DNA of 37,569 bases from Acidobacteriota bacterium. Lineage in GTDB: Bacteria; Acidobacteriota; Terriglobia; Bryobacterales; Bryobacteraceae. The DNA lies in contig JAPKZB010000059.1 of the NCBI GenBank assembly GCA_026393985.1, positions 1 through 37,569 of the forward strand, in the 5' to 3' direction. Positions 1 to 7,828 of this stretch are shown here, piece by piece. Position 1 is the stretch's first letter; every line of letters starts with the position of its first letter. The notes beneath the pieces were generated by a model. It made no database searches, was not told the origin of the DNA, and saw only the letters and a list, made by a program, of their open reading frames with translations. A program made the translations under genes and the position numbers.

Positions 1-44
1 CGACAACAACGCGGCGGGACCCGCGCGCCTACCGGCGCGGATGA

Positions 45-191
45 TGACGGGCCTTCGCCTTATCTCCATCCCCAACCACTGTTTCCAGTGGGGTCAACTC
101 TATCCGCGCAGGCCTGGTCAACTTTTCGTTAGCGCCGAAGGAGGAGAATCGGCTCACGGCTAACCTCGTTCCCGATCTGGGTTCCATCCTT
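45..191 (+). pseudogene. In-frame upstream remnant of the integrase core-binding region
   Basis: The reading frame of the downstream integrase stays open from a stop at 42-44 to its first ATG at 192, and contains no ATG, GTG or TTG. Its last codons (RLTANLVPDLGSIL, running straight into MTEITRGDLQ) look like the end of the SAM-like core-binding domain of tyrosine recombinases, where a phrase of the type 'lG..pl.eIt..dlq' is usual. I infer that coding homology extends upstream of the only start codon, so the gene has lost its 5' end. Alternatively a non-standard start is used. Confidence 0.45.
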
Positions 192-953
192 ATGACAGAG
201 ATCACCCGAGGTGACCTTCAAAAGCTCCTCGACACCAAGGCCACAACCCACGCCACCAGCATGGTGGCGCATCTTCGGTTTCGTCTCCGATCCATTTTCG
301 AACTCGCAATGAGTGAAGGCGTCGTCGACCGCAACCCGGCGACCGCGCTCTACACTCCGAGACAATGCCAGCCTAGCCAGCCGCGCAGAGTCCTGACCAG
401 CGAGGAAGCCGCGCAATTGATCGGAGTATTGGATCTCCGAGAGAAGCTAATCGCCCGCCTCGCTACCTGGGAAGGGATGCGACCGGGAGAGATTCTTGCC
501 CTGCAGGTTGGTGATGTGGACGGCAGTTCCGTCTGGGTTCGGCGGCGCCTCTACCGAGGCCTGATAGACACCCCAAAGACGAAGCGTTCCTACCGGCAGG
601 TCGCGCTGTCGCAGGGCACCTTAACCCTGCTTTCAGCCTGGCTGCAGGAGGTCGGAACCACCCACCCCGAAGCATGGCTTTTCTCGACCGAGAACAATAC
701 GCCCATCTGGCGCAACAACGTCTGGCTGCGCAACATGCAGCCAAAGTTGAAAGCGATCGGGCTGGACTGGACAACCTTTCAAGTCATGCGCCGTACCTTT
801 GCCACGCTATCAAAGCAGGCAGGTGTCGATGCTCACACCCGTTCCGCCCAAATGGGCAACACGGTGAACGTTAACGAGAACGAATACGCAATCAGCAGTT
901 TTGAAGACCGCTTGGCTGCCGTTCGACGCTTGGAAACGAACGCCGTCCAGTAG
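192..953 (+). CDS. Tyrosine recombinase/integrase, probably 5'-truncated
   Basis: Site-specific recombinase of the phage-integrase family, which cuts and rejoins DNA through a covalent phosphotyrosine. The 253-residue product begins in the last part of the core-binding domain and keeps a full catalytic domain. Visible elements are Arg97 (GMRPGEILAL), a lysine near 129-131 (TPKTKRSYRQV), the C-terminal block QVMRRTFATL with Arg200, and the nucleophile Tyr232 (NENEYAIS). Two usual histidines differ: HxxR is QxxR (Gln197) and the GH motif is GN (Asn223). From memory, similar QVMRR forms occur in acidobacterial integrases, so activity is not excluded. Family members are usually about 350-400 residues, so roughly 100-150 are missing. 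It sits 148 bp from the 3' end of a tRNA-Gly gene, the usual place for an element-border integrase. Confidence 0.75.
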   Translation: MTEITRGDLQKLLDTKATTHATSMVAHLRFRLRSIFELAMSEGVVDRNPATALYTPRQCQPSQPRRVLTSEEAAQLIGVLDLREKLIARLATWEGMRPGEILALQVGDVDGSSVWVRRRLYRGLIDTPKTKRSYRQVALSQGTLTLLSAWLQEVGTTHPEAWLFSTENNTPIWRNNVWLRNMQPKLKAIGLDWTTFQVMRRTFATLSKQAGVDAHTRSAQMGNTVNVNENEYAISSFEDRLAAVRRLETNAVQ

Positions 954-1101
954 ACGATTCCGGGGCCCGCGCAAGTTCCGCCGTGCTCCAAAACTATGGC
1001 AAATGTGAGGGGTCTAAAGGGCCAAAAGAGGACAGGGAAGAGAAAAAGCAGTAATCGCAGTAACGAGGGTTTCCAGGAATGTTCCCAAGTTGTTGAAAAG
1101 A
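954..1101. other. Non-coding spacer between integrase and tRNA-Gly
   Basis: No credible gene. An AG-rich stretch near 1025-1065 includes a tandem 7-base repeat (gcagtaa, two copies separated by tc). Read on the minus strand, downstream of the tRNA, it gives a run of T and C that could help end tRNA transcription, but I see no stable hairpin before it. Confidence 0.4.
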
Positions 1102-1176
<75 letters not shown>

Positions 1177-1191
1177 TCAGACCACTCCCCT

Positions 1192-1197
1192 ATAATA
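1192..1197 (-). promoter_or_regulatory. Candidate -10 box of tRNA-Gly
   Basis: On the minus strand TATTAT lies 15 bases before the tRNA 5' end, a suitable distance for a -10 element with a short leader. I found no good -35 hexamer at the right distance; that zone is the final codons of the oxyR-like gene, which ends at 1200. The element is weakly supported. Confidence 0.35.
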
Positions 1198-1199
1198 CC

Positions 1200-2072
1200 T
1201 CACCACTCCCGTTTTCGCAGAAACTCAATGAATCGCTTCTGCACCGGCAGCGCATGGTGCCCCCGCGCCTGTGCATAACCAATCCGCCGCACCGCCCGCG
1301 GCTCGAGCGGCAGCAGCCGGCAATCCCGTGCCTCTCCCCGCGACATCCCCGGCACAATACTCATCCCGAACCCCGCCGACACCAACGAGAAAATACTCGC
1401 CAAATGGTCACTCGCAAACACCTGCTGAAACTGTACCTTCACCCGGCGGCAGATCGTCAGCACATCCTCGCGCAGGCAATGCCCCTCGCGCAGCAGCAGC
1501 ATCTTCTCCCCCACCAGTTGCGGCAGCGCCAACATCGCTTCCCCCGCCAACGGATGCTCCCGCGGAATGGCCACCAGCAGCGGCTCTCGAAACAGCTCGC
1601 TGCAAACAATCTCCGGCTGTTTGATGGGCAGGGCCAAGATCGCCAGGTCAATCTGCCCCGCGCGCAAGCCCTCAATCAGCCGCTCAGTCAGCGCCTCCCG
1701 CACCTCGAGGTCCACTTGCGGATACCGCTCGCGAAACTCCGCCAAGGGCGCGGCCATCGAATACGGCAGAACCGTGGGAATCACCCCCACCGTCAACCGC
1801 CCGCCGTCCACCGCCTGCATGCCGCCCAGCAGCCTCTCGGTCTCGGCCACCTGCCGGAAAATCTCCTGCGCCCGCGGCACAAGAGCCTCCCCAAACCGGG
1901 TCAATTTCACCCCCCGGCCCAGGCGGTCAAACAGCGGCACCTTCAGCGCCGCCTCTAATCGCTTAATCTGCTGCGAGAGCGTCGGCTGCGCGGCGTTCTC
2001 CTCGTCGGCCGCACGCACAAAACTACCGGTCCGCGCTACCGCCAGGAAGTACCGCAGTTGCTGTAAATCCAT
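1200..2072 (-). CDS. oxyR: LysR-family regulator, OxyR type (peroxide sensor)
   Basis: LysR-type activator of 290 residues. The N-terminal winged helix-turn-helix (about residues 1-60, MDLQQLRYFLAVARTGSFVRAA) is followed by a two-lobed effector domain. The phrase GHCLREDVLTIC places cysteines at 199 and 208, the spacing and even the numbering of the peroxide-sensing Cys199-Cys208 pair of E. coli OxyR. This is strong evidence for a thiol-disulfide peroxide sensor rather than a small-molecule LysR regulator. It lies 37 bp after the ABC ATPase gene on the same strand, so it may be the last gene of that transcript. No catalase, peroxiredoxin or dps gene is in the window, so its targets are not obvious. 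Confidence 0.88.
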   Translation of the reverse strand: MDLQQLRYFLAVARTGSFVRAADEENAAQPTLSQQIKRLEAALKVPLFDRLGRGVKLTRFGEALVPRAQEIFRQVAETERLLGGMQAVDGGRLTVGVIPTVLPYSMAAPLAEFRERYPQVDLEVREALTERLIEGLRAGQIDLAILALPIKQPEIVCSELFREPLLVAIPREHPLAGEAMLALPQLVGEKMLLLREGHCLREDVLTICRRVKVQFQQVFASDHLASIFSLVSAGFGMSIVPGMSRGEARDCRLLPLEPRAVRRIGYAQARGHHALPVQKRFIEFLRKREW

Positions 2073-2109
2073 CGACGCTCTGCCTTTCGCAACCGCGGGG
2101 AGTGGCCCG

Positions 2110-2853
2110 TTAGTGCTTTACCGGCTCATCCCGCTCGATCTTGCCGTCCCGCAGGAAGATAATCCGGTGCGCGTGCATGGCGATATCGTGCTCGTGCGTC
2201 ACCAGCACAATCGTATTACCCTGCTGATAGAGCCGCTCAAACAGCGCCATGATTTCCACGCCCGTGGCCGAGTCCAACGCGCCTGTCGGCTCGTCCGCCA
2301 ACAGAATCGACGGATTGGTCACCAGCGCCCGGGCAATCGCCACGCGCTGCCGCTGGCCACCCGACAACTCGTTCGGCTTGTGGTACATGCGCTTTTCCAG
2401 GTCAACCTGCCGCAGCGCCAGCTTGGCCCTCTCAATCCGCTGGTCGGCCGGCACGCCGGCGTAGATCAGTGGCAGTTCCACATTGTGCAGCGCCGTGGCC
2501 CGCGCCAGCAGGTTGAAGGTTTGGAAGACGAAACCAACCTCCTTGTTGCGAATGTGCGCCAACTGGTCGTCGTTCATCGAACTCACGAGCGACCCGTTGA
2601 TGAAGTAATCCCCCGTGCTCGGCGTATCGAGGCACCCGATCAGATTCATCAGCGTCGATTTGCCCGAACCGGAGGGTCCCATGATGGCGACATACTCGCC
2701 CTTGCGGATCTCCATGTCCACGCCGGAAACGGCATTGATCGTCTGGTCGCCCATCTGGTAGGTCTTCCAGAGTCCGTACGTCCGAATAATGACGCCGTCG
2801 CGCCGCAGCTGTTCGCCGCGCGCCTGAGCCGATGCTTCCGCTGCTTGTGCCAT
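2110..2853 (-). CDS. MacB/LolD-type ABC transporter ATP-binding protein
   Basis: Cytoplasmic ATPase subunit of 247 residues. It shows Walker [10 protein letters not shown] (59-67), the signature LSGGQRQR (163-170), Walker [13 protein letters not shown] (183-194) and a switch histidine in LVTHEHD. The short A-loop region and the phrase [12 protein letters not shown] are typical of the LolD/MacB/FtsE group, which powers FtsX-like permeases in efflux or lipoprotein release. An extra 20 or so residues precede the domain. It starts 17 bp after the MacA-like adaptor gene, so the two are almost certainly cotranscribed. The FtsX-like membrane subunit expected beside them is absent here; the protein is ATPase only, not a full MacB fusion. 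Confidence 0.92.
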   Translation of the reverse strand: MAQAAEASAQARGEQLRRDGVIIRTYGLWKTYQMGDQTINAVSGVDMEIRKGEYVAIMGPSGSGKSTLMNLIGCLDTPSTGDYFINGSLVSSMNDDQLAHIRNKEVGFVFQTFNLLARATALHNVELPLIYAGVPADQRIERAKLALRQVDLEKRMYHKPNELSGGQRQRVAIARALVTNPSILLADEPTGALDSATGVEIMALFERLYQQGNTIVLVTHEHDIAMHAHRIIFLRDGKIERDEPVKH

Positions 2854-2870
2854 GGATGAATGAAGTTTCC

Positions 2871-4292
2871 TTATGATTCTGCCTTGACGGGGGACTTGTT
2901 GTCCACCTTGATCTTGGCTTCGTTTCGCAGAGTCCGGATGACCTTATAGCTGCCGGTGATGATCTCTTCGCCCTCGTTCAAACCGCTGAGGACCTCAATA
3001 TCCGTAATGCCGGTGATACCGCTCTCCACCTTCTTGAAGACGGCCTTTTCGCCCTGCACCACGAAGACACCCTGAATCTCTTCCTTTCGTGCCCGCAGCG
3101 CAGCCGGATCCGTCGGCAGCTCCGGCTCCTTCTCGCCTTCCTTGCGCGGTTCAAGGTCACCTTTCTGCCGCACCGTCAGCGCCTGAATCGGAATGGTCAC
3201 CGATTTCAGCCGGTTGGCCGTGATGATCTTAGCGGTGCAGCTCAACCCCGGACGCATCTCATCGGGCGGGTTGTCGAGCGCAATCACCACTTTGAAATCC
3301 TTGGCCTCCTGGCTCGAAATCGCCGACTGCGAAGCCGCCAGCCCCGTGGAACGTAAAATCGCTGTGTTGCCGATCTCAATCACGTGCCCCTTGAACGAAC
3401 GGCCCGGCATGGCGTCCACGGTCACGTCCGCCAGCTGGTCGAGCTTCACGTTCACAATATCGGTCTCGTCCACCTTCACTTCGGCCGTGATAATCGACAT
3501 ATCGGCAATCGTCATGATCAGCGACGCTGAGGAGTTCTGAATACCCGGCACCACCGTCTCGCCCACCCGCACTGGAAGATTCGTCACCACCCCGTCAATC
3601 GGTGAAATCGACTGCGTCCGGTTCAATACGTCGGTCGCCCGGCGCAGATTCGCCTCGCTCACCGTGATCCGCCGCTGCGCCGCAGAGAGGCTCGCGCGGA
3701 ACTGCTCAAGCTGCGACCTCGCCTGCGCCAGACGCGCTTCGGACTCCCGCACCGTCGCCTCGCCAAGCTGAACCGCCACCCGGCGCCCATCGTAGTCCTG
3801 CCGCGAAACCAGCCCCTCTTTGAGCAGCTTCTCGGCCCGTTCGAAATCCAGTTTCGAACGCGTCAAATCGGCTTTGGATCGCTCAATCGAAGCCTCGAGA
3901 GTCCGCAGATTGCTGTCCTGCGCCTTCAAGCTTGCCTCGGCGGCCGCCGATTCGGCCTGCGTCGACGTTACCGTCGCCCGCTGCGCCGCCACGTCCGCTT
4001 CCGGTTGCACGCTCTCGAGCTTGGCCAGCGCCTGCCCCCGCCGCACCCGGTCGCCTTCCTTCACCAGGATATCCGTGATTCGGGCCGGTCCCTGCGCATT
4101 GCTGCCCAGATTAATATAGTTGCGCGGCTTCACCTCGCCAGAGGCGGTGACTAGCGCCGTCAGATCCTGACGCACCACCCGACCGGTCTGCACAGTGACG
4201 ATGCCCTTCTTGCTCCACTGCAAACTCGCGTAGATCCCGCCGGCGATGACCAGTAGCAGGCCAACCCCAGCCGCAATCTTCCATTTTTTCAC
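2871..4292 (-). CDS. MacA/HlyD-family periplasmic adaptor of an efflux system
   Basis: Membrane-fusion protein of 473 residues. An N-terminal membrane anchor (about residues 4-24) is followed by a split biotinyl-lipoyl-like domain ([24 protein letters not shown]...; second half near [18 protein letters not shown]), a long coiled-coil hairpin rich in Ala, Glu, Arg and Gln (about 95-215) and beta-barrel domains. A low-complexity Lys/Glu insertion lies near residues 380-405. Such adaptors join an inner-membrane pump to an outer-membrane channel. The start is GTG at 4292; a Shine-Dalgarno AGGAG lies 11 bases upstream inside a hairpin. The ATPase follows after 17 bp. It could also be a general RND adaptor, but the neighbour favours the MacA type. 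Confidence 0.9.
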   Translation of the reverse strand: MKKWKIAAGVGLLLVIAGGIYASLQWSKKGIVTVQTGRVVRQDLTALVTASGEVKPRNYINLGSNAQGPARITDILVKEGDRVRRGQALAKLESVQPEADVAAQRATVTSTQAESAAAEASLKAQDSNLRTLEASIERSKADLTRSKLDFERAEKLLKEGLVSRQDYDGRRVAVQLGEATVRESEARLAQARSQLEQFRASLSAAQRRITVSEANLRRATDVLNRTQSISPIDGVVTNLPVRVGETVVPGIQNSSASLIMTIADMSIITAEVKVDETDIVNVKLDQLADVTVDAMPGRSFKGHVIEIGNTAILRSTGLAASQSAISSQEAKDFKVVIALDNPPDEMRPGLSCTAKIITANRLKSVTIPIQALTVRQKGDLEPRKEGEKEPELPTDPAALRARKEEIQGVFVVQGEKAVFKKVESGITGITDIEVLSGLNEGEEIITGSYKVIRTLRNEAKIKVDNKSPVKAES

Positions 4293-4302
4293 GTGTAAAA
4301 AG

Positions 4303-4329
4303 GCTCCTGAAGGATTCAGACGGAGGAGC
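4303..4329 (-). promoter_or_regulatory. Hairpin that masks the Shine-Dalgarno of the macA-like gene
   Basis: On the minus strand GCTCCT (4324-4329) is complementary to AGGAGC (4303-4308), which contains the only good Shine-Dalgarno before the GTG at 4292. A second, partly exclusive stem CTGAA/TTCAG with a 3-base loop lies inside. After the hairpin comes CTTTTT, so the element could also act as a weak terminator. Function is inferred from sequence alone. Confidence 0.4.
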
Positions 4330-4395
4330 GAACCGAAAAGTTCAAGTTTTTCACCTGTACAGACGTTCCGGCGAGCTCCCAGGTAACTCGGTTTG

Positions 4396-4674
4396 TTAGT
4401 CGCCTTTCAGCCACTTAACAGAAACAGGGTTGCCCCCCTGGCAGGCGATCGAGTCCGTCATCCCGGAACTGATCAAAGCACAGGCATTATCGGAGGCCGT
4501 GCGTAAAGCAGCTTCGCGATTGGCCCCGGAGGCCGTCCGGCACGCAGTCCGGCCCTGATACTCCTTGCAAACCTCCACGCGGTAGCCGGCCAGATCGAGC
4601 GAGGAGTACACCATCAGTCCAATAACGGCGATCGCTACGCCCGCGATGATCCATCCGGTGCGGCTCTTCTTCAT
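4396..4674 (-). CDS. Small single-span membrane protein of unknown function
   Basis: I do not recognise the family. The 92-residue product has a short basic N-terminus, one membrane segment (about residues 8-26, GWIIAGVAIAVIGLMVYSS) and a mainly extracytoplasmic domain with four cysteines (VCKEYQGRTAC, NACALI, IACQGG), which suggests disulfides or a compact fold. Its ATG overlaps the accA stop as ATGA (4671-4674), so it is translationally coupled to accA. This coupling and the clean hydrophobic segment support a real gene. The gap of 103 bp to the macA-like gene holds that gene's leader. Confidence 0.7.
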   Translation of the reverse strand: MKKSRTGWIIAGVAIAVIGLMVYSSLDLAGYRVEVCKEYQGRTACRTASGANREAALRTASDNACALISSGMTDSIACQGGNPVSVKWLKGD

Positions 4675-5531
4675 GCTTCCTCAAAGAAGTTCGCCATGTG
4701 GCGAAACTTCTCATAACGATGGTCGACCAGTTCCGGTCCGCTCATCTTGCCCAGCTCCGCCAGCGCCGGCCGCAGCGTATTGGCCAGTAGTTTCGCAGCC
4801 GTATCCCAATCCTCCTGCGCCCCGCCGGGAGGTTCCGGAATCACCCCGTCAATCAGCTTCAGGTCCAGCAGATCGCGCGAGGTCAGCCGCAGCGCGGCGG
4901 CGGCCAGCTCCGCTTTGCCCGCATCCCGCCAGATGATCGCCGCGCAGGATTCGGGGCTGATCACGCTGTAAATCGAGTTCTCCATCATGTAAACGCGGTT
5001 GGCCACGCCCAGCGCCAGCGCCCCGCCGGAGCCGCCTTCGCCAATCACAATCGAGATCACCGGTACGCCCAGCCGCGTCATCTCGCGCAGGTTCACGGCG
5101 ATCGCCTCGGCCTGGCCGCGCTCTTCGGCGTCAATACCGGGATACGCTCCCGGTGTATCAAGCAGGCAGACAATCGGGCGTTTGAACTTGGCCGCCAGCT
5201 CCATACACCGCAATGCCTTCCGGTAGCCCTCCGGCTTCGGCATGGCGAAGTTCCGCTTGAGTTTCTGCTTGGTGTCCCGACCTTTCTGGTGACCGATCAC
5301 CATGATGGGCGAGTCTTCAAAGCAGCCGTAGCCACACACAATCGCCGCATCGTCGCCGAAGGTGCGGTCGCCGTGAATCTCCTGGAAGCCGGTGATCAGT
5401 CGGTCGATGTAGTCGAGGGTATGGGGGCGCTTGGGATGGCGCGCCAACTGCACGCGCTGCCAAGTGTGAGCATGAGGCGCGACTCCCGCCTCGACACCAA
5501 TGGGGTCTTCTTCTAAGGGCACCGCTCTCAT
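4671..5531 (-). CDS. accA: Acetyl-CoA carboxylase, carboxyltransferase subunit alpha
   Basis: Alpha subunit of the carboxyltransferase that moves CO2 from carboxybiotin to acetyl-CoA, the first committed step of fatty acid synthesis. Crotonase-fold hallmarks are clear: ITGFQEIHGDRTFGDD, MPKPEGYRKALR, LLDTPGAYPGIDAEERGQ, the oxyanion-hole segment IGEGGSGGALALGVANRV and NSIYSVISPESCAAIIWRD. I prefer the ATG at 5531 (286 residues). A GTG at 5570 in the same frame would add 13 residues encoded across a GC hairpin. Either form is shorter at the N-terminus than the E. coli protein (319), lacking most of the first helical segment. The beta subunit accD is not in the window. It lies 54 bp after the Gfo/Idh gene. 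Confidence 0.95.
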   Translation of the reverse strand: MRAVPLEEDPIGVEAGVAPHAHTWQRVQLARHPKRPHTLDYIDRLITGFQEIHGDRTFGDDAAIVCGYGCFEDSPIMVIGHQKGRDTKQKLKRNFAMPKPEGYRKALRCMELAAKFKRPIVCLLDTPGAYPGIDAEERGQAEAIAVNLREMTRLGVPVISIVIGEGGSGGALALGVANRVYMMENSIYSVISPESCAAIIWRDAGKAELAAAALRLTSRDLLDLKLIDGVIPEPPGGAQEDWDTAAKLLANTLRPALAELGKMSGPELVDHRYEKFRHMANFFEEA

Positions 5532-5545
5532 TGTAACGCGAGGAA

Positions 5546-5566
5546 GGGGAGCCGCCCCTGCTCCCC
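5546..5566. terminator. GC hairpin before accA
   Basis: Perfect 7-bp stem GGGGAGC/GCTCCCC with a 7-base loop, in the 54-bp gap between the Gfo/Idh gene and accA. There is no T run, so it may be a processing or attenuating hairpin rather than a strong terminator. Its position argues against the GTG at 5570 as the accA start. Confidence 0.35.
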
Positions 5567-5585
5567 CCACCCGGATAAACAGGAA

Positions 5586-7004
5586 TTAACCCTTCTTCTT
5601 AACGGCCTCGCCGTTGCCCATCTTATCCAACTCGCTCGCGTACACCCGGCGGTTCTCATCCATGGCCATGTTCGACAGAATCACGGCCGATGAGTCGTTC
5701 AGCCCGATCTCAAGATCCGCTTTCGGCTTAGCCAACGTCCGGCAGCACTCAAAAAACTCGATGAACTGCTGGTCGACCGGGTTGCGATCTTCTTCCGGCA
5801 CCATCACGCCTTTGGCGTACAGCCAGCGCTTGGCGTACTTCAGTTCGCGCGACATGAAGCTGTCCTGCTCGGTGATCTCGTCCTTGCTCAACAGGATCGG
5901 CAGCGGCCGCGAACCCTTGCCGGTCGAAGCCAGCGAAGCGCTGGCGATGGCCGCTTTGGCCGTGCCCGGATCCGGCACCTTCTTAGCCGGCTCGCGGTAC
6001 CACATCCCGAGCGCCGGCTCATCGTCCGTACCCACCGTGATGTGAATCGTACCCTGCGTCCCCATGATGCACTCGCCAAACTGCGCCCGCTGCCCGCCGA
6101 ACAGCGCACAGTGCTGATTGGTCGAAATGTAGCTCGCCATCAGCCGCTGGCCCTTCGGGTAGCGGAAGATCAGCTGCACGGAGTCGAACACATCGCGGCC
6201 GTCCTTGAAGTAATCAATGCCGCCCACGCCGGAGACGAACTCAAAGTGGGAGCCGAACATCCAGTCGGCGATGTCCATCTGGTGCGAGCCGAGTTCGGCC
6301 ACCAGGCCGCCCGAGTACTTCCGCAGTAGCCGCCAGTTGGCGTCCTCCCCGCGCGGGTCGTTCTTCTTCATTGTCCAGGTCGCGCTCGGGACGTTGATCA
6401 GGTTCCGGTGCCACTGGGCGTAGACGTTGGTCACATCGCCGATCAGCCCTTTCTCCACCATCTGCTTGGCCGTCTGGTAGAAGCGGCTGTAACGGCGCTG
6501 CAAGCCCACCTGCAATACCTGCTTAGGCCGTTCGTTGACCATCTTGCGCAGCGCGTGGACCTCTTCCGGGGTGTGCACAAGCGACTTTTCGCAAAAGACG
6601 TGTTTGCCGGCCAGCAGCGCATCCCGCGTCACCGGGAAGTGCATGTACAGGGGGGTCGCCACAATCACCGCGTCGACGTTCTTGTTGCTCAGAACCTCGC
6701 GGTAATCCTTATAGCCCTTGGGCTTGTCCTTCGAGCCATTCACGGCCTTGTCGAGGTTCGGCTGGTAGATGTCGCAGGCGGCCACCAAGCGCGCCCCGTC
6801 GAGCTTGTTGAGGTGAGTGACGTGGTAATAGCCCCGGCCGCCGGTGCCGATGATACCCAGCTGAATTTGGTCATTGGCCGCCTTCACCTTTTGAATCCAC
6901 GGCGCTCCGGAAATCACCCCCGCCGCCACCGCCGCGCCCGCGGCCGCTGTCTTCACCGCGTCCCGGCGCGAAATTTCATTCGTCTTCTGATTGCTCTCTG
7001 CCAT
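5586..7004 (-). CDS. Tat-exported Gfo/Idh/MocA-family oxidoreductase
   Basis: NAD(P)-dependent oxidoreductase of 472 residues, probably periplasmic and acting on a sugar or cyclitol. The N-terminus has a twin-arginine signal (SRRDAVKTAAAGAAVAAG, Arg13-Arg14). The Rossmann motif GIIGTGGRGYYH (about 50-61) follows, then the VIVATP segment and CEKSL, which carries the conserved lysine of the family. The C-terminal alpha/beta domain includes ELGSHQMDIADWMFG with the usual histidine and aspartate. Exported Gfo/Idh proteins of this kind are common in Acidobacteria and Planctomycetes. The substrate cannot be told. It follows the yihY gene by 26 bp. Confidence 0.93.
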   Translation of the reverse strand: MAESNQKTNEISRRDAVKTAAAGAAVAAGVISGAPWIQKVKAANDQIQLGIIGTGGRGYYHVTHLNKLDGARLVAACDIYQPNLDKAVNGSKDKPKGYKDYREVLSNKNVDAVIVATPLYMHFPVTRDALLAGKHVFCEKSLVHTPEEVHALRKMVNERPKQVLQVGLQRRYSRFYQTAKQMVEKGLIGDVTNVYAQWHRNLINVPSATWTMKKNDPRGEDANWRLLRKYSGGLVAELGSHQMDIADWMFGSHFEFVSGVGGIDYFKDGRDVFDSVQLIFRYPKGQRLMASYISTNQHCALFGGQRAQFGECIMGTQGTIHITVGTDDEPALGMWYREPAKKVPDPGTAKAAIASASLASTGKGSRPLPILLSKDEITEQDSFMSRELKYAKRWLYAKGVMVPEEDRNPVDQQFIEFFECCRTLAKPKADLEIGLNDSSAVILSNMAMDENRRVYASELDKMGNGEAVKKKG

Positions 7005-7030
7005 GGATTACCTCTCTAGCGAATCCACCA

Positions 7031-7828
7031 TTATATGCAACTGGGGTCTTTTCGCGAACGGGCCGACCACTCGGCGCCCGCCAGCACAATCATGCTGGCC
7101 AGAAAACTCACCAGCACGATAATCACCGCCCAGTAGAACGGCCCGTACTCCACCTGCAGCTTGCGCAGGAACCACGGCCAGATGGCTTTCAGCGCGTACT
7201 TCAGACCCTCGAGCACCAAGCCGATAGTGATGGCCGTCGGCACCACGCTCCCGGCCGGAATCTTGCGGTTCGGCAGCACCCAATAGACCAGAAACAGGCT
7301 CGCCATGGTCACCGGCACCGCGGCCAGCTTGCCGTAGGCCGGCGCCAAAAAACCCGCCACCGGCCCCGCCGCGGCGTAGTACTCCCGGTTGAGCGCCGAA
7401 AGCGCAATCGACAGAATCGCCAGCGACCCGCAGCCGAAGATCAGCCCCATCGAGATTAACTGGTTCTTAAAGTAGCTCCGGTTCTCCGTAATGCCCCACG
7501 CCCGGTTCAGCGCCACTTCGAGCGGCTCAAAAATGCCATTCGCCGTAAACAGCAGCAGTAGAATCGACGTGTAGCTGAAGCTGGCAAACCGGTTCGGAAT
7601 CCAGCCAATGCCCGCCCGCATCTGCCGCTCCACCTCCGGCCCGAACAGGTCGCTCATGGCCAGGAAAACCGAATCCTCGGCCGCCGCCCAGCCCACCAGC
7701 CGCGCGCACCAGATCAACACCAGCAGAAACGGAAACAGCGACAGCAGCACGTTCGCCGCAATCGAAAAAGCGTAAACATGCACCTCGACTTCGAGCAGGT
7801 ATTTGATCGTGGGGAAAAGCGCGCGCAT
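7031..7828 (-). CDS. YihY/BrkB-family inner membrane protein
   Basis: Polytopic membrane protein of 265 residues with about six hydrophobic segments, for example FSIAANVLLSLFPFLLVLIW near the start, then YTSILLLLF, LISMGLIFGCGSLAILSIAL, AVPVTMASLFLVYWVLP and the C-terminal VIIVLVSFLASMIVL. The N-terminal 'AxxxLLSLFPFLL' and 'LPNRKIPAGSVVPTA' phrases are family marks (formerly called RNase BN). Transport function is unproven for the family. I chose the ATG at 7828 because it overlaps the stop of the GMC gene (TAATG). The same frame is open for another 78 codons upstream, but that part is the GMC gene read in another frame. Confidence 0.88.
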   Translation of the reverse strand: MRALFPTIKYLLEVEVHVYAFSIAANVLLSLFPFLLVLIWCARLVGWAAAEDSVFLAMSDLFGPEVERQMRAGIGWIPNRFASFSYTSILLLLFTANGIFEPLEVALNRAWGITENRSYFKNQLISMGLIFGCGSLAILSIALSALNREYYAAAGPVAGFLAPAYGKLAAVPVTMASLFLVYWVLPNRKIPAGSVVPTAITIGLVLEGLKYALKAIWPWFLRKLQVEYGPFYWAVIIVLVSFLASMIVLAGAEWSARSRKDPSCI

